Assembly (NCBI RefSeq): GCF_002104995.1 | Contig: NW_024468274.1 | Location: 1-64,000, forward strand | Origin: Linderina pennispora | Lineage: Eukaryota > Kickxellomycota > Kickxellomycetes > Kickxellales > Kickxellaceae | DNA length: 64,000 nucleotides | Direction of reading: 5' to 3' | Part shown: positions 10,149 through 20,007 of the stretch, in pieces | Position numbering within the stretch: the stretch's first letter is position 1 | How the letters are laid out: the number at the start of each line of letters is the position of its first letter | Made by a program: the position numbers and the translations under genes | The notes under the pieces: generated by a model | Told to the model about the DNA's origin: nothing | The model's input: only the letters and a program-made list of their open reading frames with translations | Databases searched by the model: none

Positions 10149-11861
10149 TCAGCCAACCACCATAGTCTTCTGTGACAAGACATTATCGCACAGCCAGTCG
10201 ATCTCCTCCAGGGCGCCGGATGACAGCACTACCCTGTCGTCCCAGGACTCGGGTGTTGTGACAGAATCCTCCAAGCACTGCTCGATCTCGCGGATCCGCT
10301 TGTACTCGGGACCCACTGCGGGCATAATCGACCGGATCTTGCCGATTAGCGATGCCAGCTGCTTGGCAGTGATGCTGCCCGACCGCGCCGTATGCGCAGC
10401 CCGCCGCACCTTTTTGATCTGGTCGCGCGGCACCTGGACCTTGCATTCAACAGTATTGAATACGAAACCAAGGAACCGCTGGTTCTGTTGCGGCACCAGA
10501 TCAGAGGTCGGTGTGTTGATCAGGAACCCAAGATCCGTCAGGTGCCGGCACAGCACCTGCGTCTGCTCAGCCAGGTCCTCGGCCGACCCATTGAGCAGGC
10601 AGAGTTCGTCGATATGCGACACAATGCGGAATCCATTGGTGCGCAGCGGCTGCAGGGCTGCCTGAAGCAGTTTGGTGAACACCTTGGATCCAACGGAGAT
10701 CCCAAACGGCAATGTGCGGTACTGGTAGTATTTGCCGTCAAACCCAAACACCAGATACCGCTGGTGGTCCTTGTGGATCGGCACCGACATGTATGCGCAC
10801 TTGATGTTGATGCGTGTGATGTGGTCGCCCGGGTGCATAAGCGAAAGCAGCGATGGCAGCTCTTTGGCGACATAGTTGCCCGCCTCCAGGTACTTGTTGA
10901 TGGGCCGGCACTCCAGTAGCGCCTTAAAGTTGCCGGCCACCTTGATTGTATACATGTGCGACACAAACAGCTCCGGCGAGTGGCTGACCTCCTCAATCAC
11001 GCGGTCGCCCAGATCCCACCGCACAACCTTCTCGATCGCCTCGCGCTCCTCGTTGCTGTACTCGGGCATGGCCGGCTCCACGTGCTCAGGCTCCATCACA
11101 AAATCAAATTGCAGCCCATGGGTCACGGTCTCGAGCACCCACGGATCGGCGGTTACACCAGTCCAAGCACTCGAAAACTCGCGGATTCGAGCACCCAGTG
11201 CCACCGTGCGGTTATCACGCACCACTGCCTCTTCAGCTACGGCATTATGAACAGCCTGCGAAATCACTGGCGACTCCTGCGGCGTAACCGGCGTCGACTG
11301 GGCCAGCCCAGAGCCTGATGCGCCAGATGCGGCTGACGGCTCCATCGCGCGTCGCTCGATCTGCGCTGCCTCCAGCAATGACGCCGAGCAGACAGCCATC
11401 AGGCCGCTGGCAATCTCGCCCAGCCCCTGACCAACCTGCCGACCTACCAGTGTGGTCTTCAAAATGTGCTGCAGCCGGAAGTGCAGGTGGGCCGCCACAT
11501 TGGCTGTGAGCCGGAACCGCGACGCCACATGCAATTGCGTCTGCGCCGCAAGTCCGCCGCCACCGACCATCTCCTTCAACAATGCGCTGGCGTTCAGCTC
11601 GCTGTTGTCCAGGCCTGGGTATGTGGCCTCGAGCTCGGGGAACGATGTGTTCTTGTCGCGCGCCTGAGCCAGAAACTGATCAACCTCGGACTCGCTGGGC
11701 TCAAGCTCCTGCAGCGCCGTCACCAGCCCGCTTTGGGGCTCGGGCGTCGCTGATGACGGCGTCGGCAGCACCGGTGTGGCTGCTGTGTCCAGCTCTACCT
11801 CTGGCTTTACAGACAGCTGCTCGAACGCCTGCAGCAGGTTCCTGAATCTGTCCTTGTCCAT
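10149..11861 (-). CDS. DIRS-type gag/reverse-transcriptase-like protein with altered catalytic residues
   Basis: A 570-residue intact ORF with an ATG start. Residues 1-250 are helical and partly acidic, in the place of a gag domain. Residues about 268-475 follow the RT core of DIRS/Ngaro retroelements: the pre-RT segment, CRPINKYLEAGNYVAKEL (318-335), PGDHITRINIKCAYMSVPI (344-362), LPFGISVGSKVF (384-395), HIDEL (416-420) and FLGFVFNT (463-470). In active elements the palm motifs are D-x-K-x-A and Y-x-D-D. Here motif A has Asn352 and motif C is H-I-D418-E419, so two of the three catalytic Asp are replaced. The ORF stops at GALEEIDWLCDN, just where RNase H would begin. I see no RNase H, methyltransferase, tyrosine recombinase or terminal repeats nearby. 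A long undamaged frame with a dead active site suggests a retained host gene (inference). A recently truncated element is the alternative. Confidence 0.8.
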   Translation of the reverse strand: MDKDRFRNLLQAFEQLSVKPEVELDTAATPVLPTPSSATPEPQSGLVTALQELEPSESEVDQFLAQARDKNTSFPELEATYPGLDNSELNASALLKEMVGGGGLAAQTQLHVASRFRLTANVAAHLHFRLQHILKTTLVGRQVGQGLGEIASGLMAVCSASLLEAAQIERRAMEPSAASGASGSGLAQSTPVTPQESPVISQAVHNAVAEEAVVRDNRTVALGARIREFSSAWTGVTADPWVLETVTHGLQFDFVMEPEHVEPAMPEYSNEEREAIEKVVRWDLGDRVIEEVSHSPELFVSHMYTIKVAGNFKALLECRPINKYLEAGNYVAKELPSLLSLMHPGDHITRINIKCAYMSVPIHKDHQRYLVFGFDGKYYQYRTLPFGISVGSKVFTKLLQAALQPLRTNGFRIVSHIDELCLLNGSAEDLAEQTQVLCRHLTDLGFLINTPTSDLVPQQNQRFLGFVFNTVECKVQVPRDQIKKVRRAAHTARSGSITAKQLASLIGKIRSIMPAVGPEYKRIREIEQCLEDSVTTPESWDDRVVLSSGALEEIDWLCDNVLSQKTMVVG

Positions 11862-13138
11862 GTCCTGTCGAATAATTGAAAAATGAGCTCTCGCGTAGCT
11901 GGAAAAAGTGCGAATGAATTAGTCGGGATAAGAAAAATAATAATAATAAGGAGTTGCGAAAATACAGGGAAAGGGAAGGTTTTGAGACAAGCCTGAGAGC
12001 GGCTACTGCTCTCCGTGCGCTCCCGCCCTGTTTTCTTTCTCAGCCCGGCGGTGTTTTGCGATTTGTGCAGCAGCTGAATGGCCATTGGCTTTAGCTTTTT
12101 GTTCGACGGTCTGGCCCGCTGTCGGGAAACTGAAAACATGAAGCTCACTGCTGCCTGGTAAACTCGCCCAGTATTGGATGTGTTGCGAAATTGCCAAAAG
12201 CAGGCCCGGTGCGATTATTAACGCCAGCCTCGCAGCCCTATACTTAATTCTCCCGGAGCAGCGCATTGTCGGTGGCATGAGCAAAAATAGCGAAAGCCCA
12301 ACCAGCAGTAGCCGACAGTTGGCCTACTGACTAATCTAAACACGATGCTGGCACGCCCCCACACTTATAAAGCCCCGCCGCTCTCGCATACGATCTCCCC
12401 CACACGGCCCACCTGCAGCGCACTTGTGGTACGCACAGTCATGCGCGGGGCTGCAGACGAGAAGCGGGGTCTGATATCTGGCAATTGCACGGATCAGGAG
12501 TGGAAAGGGCACAGCCCCCTATGTTCTGGATACCGGGCTGTCTCCTGGTCACGCGCTTGAGGATTTATATAGGGTGTTGTTTCGAGAGCTGCACCTTGGG
12601 TCTGTGTCTGATGTCATTGCCACGACAGGAGGAGGCAGCCACGTGTTCGATCTTCAACGCATACTCCAACACGACTCCCCAGCCCCTAGATTTGCAATCC
12701 TTTTCCAGACGCCGCGTCCATATTCCATCCCCTGGAATGCCCAGACACCGTCTCATCTTTCTGTCCTTTCTGCCCATGTAGCTGGCGTGTCCCCTCAGGT
12801 CCGATGATGTTCAGGGGGTAAGCTGATTATGAGCAATTCGACTCGGTTTTCCTAGCTTCTCGTTTATTTTCTGCTGCTGTTGAACACTCCAATGCAAACA
12901 CTGGCATTACGGCCCTTCGTGGCGAACCCGTTGGCCAAATTCCATGCATCTACTATTCACACGATGGCCGCACGTAAACACGGGCATTGGTACTGCCTCA
13001 TGTCGCGGAAACCTGCGATGGCAAAGGCAACCTGAGCCGCGGGAGAGGGCTCTGCTTTATGCAACCCTTTTCTAGCAGTCGTCATCTTTATCCAACTATT
13101 ATTTTCCACACAAATACCTCTGCACCCTGCTAAAGGAA
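11862..13138. other. Intergenic region between divergent genes
   Basis: Holds the upstream regions of the RT-like gene (minus strand) and of the small membrane-protein gene (plus strand). There is a short AATAATAATAA run at about 11937 and a CTTATAAAG TATA-like site at about 12364. No recognisable coding sequence. Confidence 0.4.
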
Positions 13139-13390
13139 ATGGATAATGCAAAATCAACTTGGGTTGCAATAATAGGTGCAGTGCTGTTGTTTACCTTGGC
13201 ATATTTTACGGGCCGGTCATTTGTCAAACACCGTCGACAGCGTGAGATGGTCACCAGCAGAAATATTCGTCGTAATCGCCATGACCCGCGGCCAACAGAT
13301 ATTGAGGCTGGCCAAATATCTCGTACACAGACTGTTGACTACGAGCTGCCTACCTACGAGGCCCCACCGCCTGTATATTCGCCAAAGTAG
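13139..13390 (+). CDS. Small single-pass membrane protein with C-terminal PPxY motif
   Basis: An 83-residue ORF with an ATG start. Residues 8-25 form one hydrophobic membrane span. It is followed by a strongly basic cytosolic stretch (KHRRQR, RRNRH) and an acidic/polar tail ending LPTYEAPPPVYSPK. The tail carries a PPxY motif (PPVY, 77-80) and an LPTY motif. This is the layout of fungal adaptors that recruit Rsp5/NEDD4 ubiquitin ligases to membrane cargo, such as the Rcr and Ssh4 types. The topology and motifs are direct observations and the adaptor role is inference. Its small size and lack of other domains leave open that it is a plain membrane-anchored peptide. Confidence 0.6.
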   Translation: MDNAKSTWVAIIGAVLLFTLAYFTGRSFVKHRRQREMVTSRNIRRNRHDPRPTDIEAGQISRTQTVDYELPTYEAPPPVYSPK

Positions 13391-13934
13391 CTAGTGGAGG
13401 TAGTGGAGGTATGGTGACTTGTAGATTGTAATGCCCACTTGTCCCGAAAATATATGATATTTATTGAACTTTTTCATGGCCAATTGACACGAATTGTTGC
13501 ACCCGTGCAAGTTGCCGGTCGGCCAACCGTGCTAGCAATATTTTGGTTACGCAGCATGAATTCTTTTATATGCATGCTACTGCGTTTCACCGGATGCCTC
13601 TATGAGTGTCAACGGCCCGTTAACAAGGATGGCGCTCGTGTCGTCACTACCCCGAAGTTCCGCGTGAATTAGTTCGTTCAGAAAAATGCTGCCAAGACAT
13701 CCACAGCTGTGTTGGTGGTTGCTTTCAGTGCATCAGTGCTATAATAAGCATAATGCTGGTTTCTCCTCTTCTCTTTGGACAGGCTATTTTTTCTATTCCT
13801 TGGCGCAACTGTCATACTTTTTTTTTAAAACACCTTGGTTCATGCACTTGCTCTAGAGCTTACCACACAACTCGTACACTCACTTTGCTCCTCTCCACTC
13901 AGGCTCCTGGTTTTCTTAACCATCAACCGATCTC
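13391..13934 (+). other. Intergenic region
   Basis: AT-richer than its surroundings, with an A/T-run promoter-like stretch near 13815-13830. No supported coding sequence. Confidence 0.4.
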
Positions 13935-14147
13935 ATGTTCTACACTTTAAACAGGATGCCGAATGTCGTGAAAGCAATGGACATGGCCATTGTGGCCATG
14001 CTGGCATTTAATATCCTGCTGCTGCTCATTATCTCCCACCACATTCCACGTCAAGGCCACATTTGCCATAGCAACGTAGTCGACGAAACAAGCTACCCAG
14101 TAGATGGACGGCCTGTGGGAATGCAGCATAGGTGCTGGGACATGTAG
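13935..14147 (+). CDS. Possible small membrane protein, unrecognised
   Basis: A 70-residue ORF with an ATG start; a second ATG is at residue 8. Residues about 17-36 are a strong hydrophobic segment (MAIVAMLAFNILLLLII). They are followed by a polar tail with two Cys and a short acidic patch. It lies 0.5 kb downstream of another small one-span ORF but is not similar to it. A real small membrane protein is plausible. A chance ORF cannot be excluded, because nothing else supports it. Confidence 0.35.
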   Translation: MFYTLNRMPNVVKAMDMAIVAMLAFNILLLLIISHHIPRQGHICHSNVVDETSYPVDGRPVGMQHRCWDM

Positions 14148-14782
14148 GCTAGATGCTCATCTAGACTGACAAACCAACGATTTCAACATGGGTAAATATC
14201 CACAAATGTAAACGTGCTCATTCTCACAAAGGTGCTTGGGGCAATAAATGCCAACATCCTACCCCAATTTCGCCCCCTTCTCCCGCCTCTGCGTGCACTC
14301 GCCAGTTACACCGGCTGTGTAAACCAGTTCCTGCGGCTGGCTGTGCAGAAGGTTCTAAGTTTCTCCCCAAAGTGGCACATTTTAACATATCCTCAAACCA
14401 CCTGTGCCCAATAACCAGGCACTGGTTTATCTGGCATTTCAGCATGATGCAGCTGACATCGACGTCATGAACGTTGTACCAAGCTGAGATAGTTCATAAG
14501 GCCTTCGTAGCGTGCGGGCAATGGCTGACTAATATTCCTAAGCGTGTAGCAGTAACCAATTTCACCTGCGTTCGACCTAATCCAGTTCCAGTATGCACGC
14601 ATTACTAATGGCCCTATGACAAATGGCTACGAGAAAATTTTCATATAAATCCGACTGGTGATCCAGGCTCTTATCGGACTTGGAAACCCAAACGCATCAC
14701 GCAAAGCGCTGCTTTCAACTCTTTTACTCAAAAGCGTCTCTAGACTCAACAACCTACTGCTCCTTTGTATCACCGCCAAATA
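14148..14782 (+). other. Intergenic region upstream of the NmrA-like gene
   Basis: No coding signal was recognised. It presumably holds the promoter of the gene starting at 14783. Confidence 0.4.
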
Positions 14783-15718
14783 ATGACCAAACTCATCGCT
14801 ATTACCGGCGCCACTGGCCTCCAGGGAGGCAGCGTTCTCAAGTCTCTGCACGCGACAGGCGCCTACAAACTCCGCGCTATCACACGCAATACCTCCAGCG
14901 ACAAGGTCAAAGCCCTCAAGGCCAAGTACCCCGACGTTGAATGGGCTGAGGCTGACCTCGACAGCGGTGCCTCTCTTGTCAAAGCGTTCCAGGGCGCTGA
15001 CTATGTCTTCGGCGTCACTCAGTTCTTCCAGCCTGGCGTCATGGACAAGGCCTTGGAGGGTGATACTGATGCCGAGTTTAGGCAGGGAAAGAACATGGTC
15101 GATGCTGCAATCGAGGCCAAGGTCGGCGCAATGATCTACAGCAGTCTGGATTCGATGAAGCAGCTGTCCGGCGGCAAGTACCCCGGTGTGCTGCATTTCG
15201 AAGGCAAGCACAGGATCGAGGAGTACCTGAACAGCATGTCAGACAAGATCAGCCCGTTCTTTGTCTACTTGGGGTACTACATGGAGAATTACGTGGACTT
15301 TTCGCGTATTTCGCCAGAGGACAACAAGACTGTCGAGTTCACCATGCCTCTCCTGCCTACGACGAGGGTTCCTCTTGTTGATACCGCCAATGACACGGGT
15401 GTCATCGTGCGCTATATTATTGAGCATCCTGAGGAATGCCGTGGCAAGCCAATGGAAGCCAGCGGTGGGTACTACGAGGCACAGGAGATGGCCAAGGCAT
15501 ATACTGAGGCTACGGGAAAGCCTGCCCGGTACGTCCAGATCCCGTACGAGGCAGTGGGTTTGGACGAACTTGCGCAAATGTTCAAGGGGCTTAACGAGTT
15601 TGGCTTGTTTGGAGGCAGAACCGGGTTCCTCAGCCGTGGCTATTCAGCAGCGGGTGGATTCACTACCCCAGTCCAGTTCTGGAAGAACCGCAACTGGAGC
15701 GGCCCTTCCTCTGCTTAA
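14783..15718 (+). CDS. NmrA-like NAD(P)-binding protein
   Basis: A 311-residue protein with an ATG start; the frame is open slightly upstream only with a non-ATG codon. Residues 3-15 form the Rossmann strand and dinucleotide loop (ITGATGLQGGSV, the GxxGxxG pattern of atypical short-chain dehydrogenases). It is followed by NTSSDKVKALKAKYPDVEWAE, ADYVFGVTQFF, and a C-terminal substrate-side domain with EYLNSM and the YYMENYVDF loop typical of NmrA/HSCARG proteins. NmrA-like proteins bind NAD(P) and act as redox sensors or reductases rather than classical dehydrogenases. Length is normal and the frame is intact. The substrate or partner cannot be told. Confidence 0.85.
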   Translation: MTKLIAITGATGLQGGSVLKSLHATGAYKLRAITRNTSSDKVKALKAKYPDVEWAEADLDSGASLVKAFQGADYVFGVTQFFQPGVMDKALEGDTDAEFRQGKNMVDAAIEAKVGAMIYSSLDSMKQLSGGKYPGVLHFEGKHRIEEYLNSMSDKISPFFVYLGYYMENYVDFSRISPEDNKTVEFTMPLLPTTRVPLVDTANDTGVIVRYIIEHPEECRGKPMEASGGYYEAQEMAKAYTEATGKPARYVQIPYEAVGLDELAQMFKGLNEFGLFGGRTGFLSRGYSAAGGFTTPVQFWKNRNWSGPSSA

Positions 15719-16397
15719 GCACCTTTGGTCGCCTCACATATCACATAAAATGAATAATCAGGTCAATATACTTACTCCTTACTGTCTGATTTTGCAAAGG
15801 TGAGGCTGTAGATAACCTGGCATCCTGTTCAGCTATCGGCCACTACACCCAGTGTCAGCTGTGTATACAGCACCATTGGCGAATGACTGTCTCTGACCCG
15901 ATCACGTATTGGGCTTTGCTGGTAGACCTACCCACCAAGTAGTTGGCAAACTACCAGTTAATATGAATTGCAAATATCAGAGTGGAAGGCTGTCAGCATC
16001 GGGCCTTTATTTGTGAGAAAATGAAGTCGAAAAGGGGCTGTCATGTGCGAGAAAGTCGCTAATTGTCTGATTAAACTCGGCGCTGCACGTGCCGTCCCTG
16101 TTTTCGCCATGCGCTATATTCTCAGCTACTATAGCGATTCTTGGTCCACGAGGGAGGATGGCTGCTGGATCCAATTCAGCCGCAGAATCCAATCAATAGG
16201 CATATACGCTCATTCTCGTAGAGCTACATTTCCCCGGCAGCTACATGCCAACGGCATCTTTCACTCTGGGCTTTTTGGCAGCTGCCAGATTTCTTGCGTT
16301 TAAAAACTATATCTGTAGTACACTCCCTCTTCATAGGCACTTGAAGCTGTTTTCGTTTTCCCACCTACTTCTGATAGCTATTAGCCTTTTTCTCGAG
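15719..16397 (+). other. Intergenic region
   Basis: No supported gene. Includes the 3' region of the NmrA-like gene and the upstream region of the following broken gene. Confidence 0.4.
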
Positions 16398-17404
16398 ATG
16401 GTTCTAATCGTTGAACTCGAGCCAAGTACCGAAGACCTATTTGACTATGCGTCATCCACCCCAGTCTCTACTAGCCCTACTGAGCCGGCCAGGGAGTTCC
16501 CACCTGAGGGCAACGAAGCAATTTTATCGAAAGCACTCGACAAGAATCCACTCACCAGGTACCTCAAGTACCTGATTACAACGCGAATTTCGCTTGGTTG
16601 ACACCTATGTTAACGATCTCCCGGGCGTCTACGAGGAAGCCCTGTCCTCTGATTCCTCACTGCTCAACACCACTACCCAGAGCTTGGGTCGCCTGGCAAG
16701 TGCTAGCATGCAATTCCAGCAGCACATCGAAGAGCTGTCGCGGATTGGTGGCGACATCAGCACGGCGTGTGGGGCGCTGGACACAACCATCGAGTGCCTG
16801 ATGAGGCGTGTAGTGGCAGAGCGGATGCAGCACGCGATAAAGGCTGAATTTGAAGACTACTTTCTGCAGATTGCTGAGCAGAGTGCCAAGAGTTTCGATT
16901 CCTTCGAGTTTGGCCTCAGCCCCTCTCAGTACCTCGATGACTGGATTCCCAGTCATTGTTGTATATGGTGGGCCGACGGAGGGTCTGAACTGGCGTTCGT
17001 TCATCATTTCCCATGCCTCGCCTTTGGTGCAGCACTATGCCAAATATGACTTGGAGAGCGCCGTTGACTGGGAAGTGGCCAAACGCAGAATCAACAGAAA
17101 GCTCACTGTCAGCATGCCCTGTGACAGGCTTGTTCAGGACAGGGACCTGATTGCCGATGCAGGAGGGTACCAGCAAGCACTTGACAGGCTGTCGAAACAA
17201 GTATCCAGGTGCCTAAGATTAGTCTTCGCTGGGTTAGCGTGCTGTGCAGCAGTGCAATAGCAGGAGCGCATGGTGCAGGCACTGACAAAGCTGAAAATTC
17301 GTGAGATAGCCTCGTTTGATTTCAATAGCCTGAGGGACTACAGACCTAGCTCTGGCTCTGGCTCTAGCTCTAGCTCTGGCTCTGCTGGACCAGATATTCC
17401 GTAA
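16398..17404 (+). pseudogene. Frame-broken gene, weak resemblance to a vesicle-tethering (COG/Dor1-like) subunit
   Basis: The ATG at 16398 opens an acidic N-terminus that runs into NPLTRYLKYLITTRIS. At about 16594 the frame moves by +1 and continues VDTYVNDLPGVYEEAL, then a helical stretch to YLDDW (about 16945). A second +1 shift leads to VIVVYGGPTEGLNWR and a helical C-terminus (ALDRLSK, then MVQALTKLKIRE). An in-frame TAG at 17258 would be removed by a possible 60-nt intron, 17201-17260 (GTATCC...AATAG). The C-terminus has a Ser/Gly hexanucleotide repeat (17349-17385). The all-helical content and the 'xNPxxxYLxxL...' opening weakly recall Dor1/COG8, but I would not assert it. The breaks could be assembly indels, unseen introns or decay. 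Confidence 0.45.
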
Positions 17405-17695
17405 GGTGATGCCGGCATAACATTCCAATAAAATACTTGCATTGAGATATGGCCGGTACCCCATAAATGGCGCGGGCTGCGCATATACGCGGAGCCAATG
17501 GCAGAAATGTTGGCTTCGGCCTTGTTTCAGATACCCTCGCATTCACAGTTACAAGCCATGAAGTCTACACAGAACAGTAGGTATCGCAATGAATAGCATA
17601 CATCCTTTGGTATCGCCACAGGTCTAAAAGCACTTTTTGTCGGGCTGGTAGTTTTTGAGTTTAGAGTTTACGATCTCTCGGGCCAGCAAGATCGC

Positions 17696-19009
17696 GTGTC
17701 TAGCTCAGTGCCCAGGCAGAAGAATTCCCGGCAGGCTTCGCCAGCAGTACTATCGGCCAGCAGCACTGGACTTGCAGATCCAACCGCATTCGTAGAACCA
17801 GCGAGCATCAGCAGTTCAAGTTCCAAGGATGCATCGACAAACTCCCTGTATTGTGCAGCTTGCAAAAAAAAGTTCAACAACGCGTCAACATTTGCTAACC
17901 ACCAGCAGACGGAAAAGCACCGCAAAAACGCAAAGGCGTCGGGAAAACGCCCACCACCACGACAGCAGACTTCGAACACCCACCAGCACCCGGTGGTTCA
18001 GGGGGCGCTTGCAAGCCTGAAGAAGGCAAAGGGCATTATGCAGAAGGATCCAGCTGTTGCGGCTACAGTTATGTGGAATATTGCCAAGGACATCGCTGAG
18101 CATGGCGACGATACGACAACCAGATCGGCGCTTGAAGGCGCGCTCGAGTGCATGGAGCGCATGAATGCAGACAAGGCACTGAGAGGAGCCAAGGGAGCGC
18201 CGGCATCGTGGACTGCCAGGACGCTGCTCAAGACCATGCTGGATTGTAGGATGGCGCTGGCAAGGCTCGAGCCGGCAACAGACAGAGCTGGGACCATGTA
18301 TGTTGATGCACTAGGCGGGTTCCTTGGGATCGAATCAAAGGCACTTCACGGTCTTGCGCAAAGCCGTGATCCAGTCAGCCTAGATGCCGTGGCATCAAAG
18401 CTGAACGAATCGATTCCGCGGAAATTTGCTAATACAGAGGACATTGACCAGGCAGTGTCGACCATCGAAGAAGTCGCCAGCGGACTGCTATCGTTTTCTG
18501 GTGGCCAACGCGAGGACCCAGCCATATGGACTGGTGTAGCGCTTTATTTCCTACTACACTCGTTCGCAACTACAAAGGGTGCGCCAGACACTGCATACAG
18601 GGCATTGTTGACTGCTGGTGAAGCTTTCAAAGCACTCGGCTTCGAGTACTTGCAATGCGACTGCGCGTTGATTCTCATCGACAAACACTGGCAGCAGAAC
18701 GCCGCCAAGTTTATAGTTGCCCAGGCTATAACAAGATCGCTAGAGATGGGCGATCTAGTGCGTGCCCAGAGCATTCTGAACAAGACGAAGGAGCGGTGGA
18801 GCGACCCGTGGATCCAGTACCTGGCCAAGGTTGTCACCCGGTCGGTTGATTCTGATGCGCTATGGCTCGAATTCGATGCCAGAGACGAATGGACCCATGT
18901 GTGCTCTGACTCTGTAAGCCTTGACAGCACAATACGCGCTCTGGTTGACAATTGCCTGGGCGCTATCTTGGCCGACTATACTTTTTACATCCCAGCTACT
19001 GCGAGATAA
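17696..19009 (+). CDS. C2H2 zinc-finger protein with helical C-terminal domain
   Basis: The frame is open from 17597, with no ATG before the conserved part. A likely start is the ATG at 17558 joined by an intron 17577-17690 (GTAGGT...GCAAG), which keeps the frame; this is inference, so the coordinate given is the start of the clearly coding part. Residues about 49-74 hold one zinc finger of the U1/JAZ type, YCAACKKKF...NHQQTEKH (C-x2-C-x12-H-x5-H), typical of RNA- or ribosome-associated proteins. The rest (about 100-437) is alpha-helical with a TPR-like feel: ALEGALECMERM, YRALLTAGEAFKALG, RAQSILNKTKERW. A nuclear RNA-related role is inference. Confidence 0.65.
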   Translation: MSSSVPRQKNSRQASPAVLSASSTGLADPTAFVEPASISSSSSKDASTNSLYCAACKKKFNNASTFANHQQTEKHRKNAKASGKRPPPRQQTSNTHQHPVVQGALASLKKAKGIMQKDPAVAATVMWNIAKDIAEHGDDTTTRSALEGALECMERMNADKALRGAKGAPASWTARTLLKTMLDCRMALARLEPATDRAGTMYVDALGGFLGIESKALHGLAQSRDPVSLDAVASKLNESIPRKFANTEDIDQAVSTIEEVASGLLSFSGGQREDPAIWTGVALYFLLHSFATTKGAPDTAYRALLTAGEAFKALGFEYLQCDCALILIDKHWQQNAAKFIVAQAITRSLEMGDLVRAQSILNKTKERWSDPWIQYLAKVVTRSVDSDALWLEFDARDEWTHVCSDSVSLDSTIRALVDNCLGAILADYTFYIPATAR

Positions 19010-19129
19010 GGACCCATCATTCCAATACATGTGTGGTTCAAATGACGACCACCCGCTATGCGCAGAGCTCCGCCCACGCGATGTAGATTGTCCCCAGCCC
19101 CATTTTGACCTCACCTCCATACCTTTGCA

Positions 19130-19948
19130 ATGCGAACAATCCTGCCCAGCACATTAAAGCAGCCTAAGAACCTGGGGAGTCTCAGTAAGACTGAACGCCA
19201 GCAGAGGCCCAACTACTTCTTGGCAGTCCGGCTCAGCAACCCATCGCTGCAAACACAGCTCCAGCATTTTTACAAGAGTGTCTCAGAAACCTTCCCCAGG
19301 CACAGCCGGTATCTTATCAACCCCACGCTATCACATGTAACATTGGGCACAATGTTCCTGGAAAAGCACGACATCCCTGGCGCAGTTGACCTCTTGGAGT
19401 CGTTCGCCGATCTAGTCAACGAGTATATCCAGGAGCCACCCAAACTGACGCTCAAGGGGATTGGCAACTTTGGCGGTAATCGTGTCGTGTTTGCCAACGT
19501 CGATGCCAGCCACGGGTTTCAGTCGCTAGTGCGCGACATCCGGGTGATATTCTGGTCGCACGGCTACTCTAACACCCCTTTGCTGGCGCCCAGGCGCGTA
19601 CCGTATTTCGGCAACGACATTGTCCCCCATGGGAGTGCCTTCCAAGTGACTAGTGGGCACGTCATGGACTGGAAACCACATGCAACACTGATGAAGGAGC
19701 GCTCGCTAGCAATGCCTGTATCTGTGAAAAAGGCCAGAGAGCAGATCAAGTCCTCGCTGGCGAAACTGGAGAACAGTGAGACTCCTCGCAAGAAGCCTGC
19801 GACCAAGATCCCAGGATTCGTATTTGAGAACTTTATGAACCACTCGTTTGGATCGCAGATCGTGTCTCGGATCGAGCTGCTGTCGATGACGGTGAAGGAC
19901 AAGGACGGCTACTATGCGCGCCTTGGCGGGCTAGATATAGACAAGTGA
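19130..19948 (+). CDS. AKAP7-like 2H phosphoesterase
   Basis: A 272-residue protein with an ATG start. It has the two HxT motifs that define the 2H phosphoesterase fold, HVT at 69-71 (NPTLSHVTLG) and HAT at 184-186 (WKPHATLM), each after a beta-strand. This matches the AKAP7/ligT-like family, which hydrolyses 2',3'- or 2',5'-phosphodiester bonds in RNA products or tRNA-splicing intermediates. RPNYFLAVRL (26-35) is the first strand, and SRIELLSM near the C-terminus matches the family's closing strand. Between the two halves is a basic linker (about 190-225). The gene is intact and lies 59 bases from the end of the convergent NOP13 gene. Confidence 0.82.
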   Translation: MRTILPSTLKQPKNLGSLSKTERQQRPNYFLAVRLSNPSLQTQLQHFYKSVSETFPRHSRYLINPTLSHVTLGTMFLEKHDIPGAVDLLESFADLVNEYIQEPPKLTLKGIGNFGGNRVVFANVDASHGFQSLVRDIRVIFWSHGYSNTPLLAPRRVPYFGNDIVPHGSAFQVTSGHVMDWKPHATLMKERSLAMPVSVKKAREQIKSSLAKLENSETPRKKPATKIPGFVFENFMNHSFGSQIVSRIELLSMTVKDKDGYYARLGGLDIDK

Positions 19949-20007
19949 CGACGGATACCCTCAATTGATGGTTTTTAGACTCTGCAATAACTACAAAACG
20001 CAAAAGG

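Noticed and set aside
17349-17385. A hexanucleotide repeat that gives a long Arg/Ala run on the minus strand
   Set aside because: A simple-sequence repeat inside the Ser/Gly tail of a plus-strand gene. The minus ORF is a shadow.
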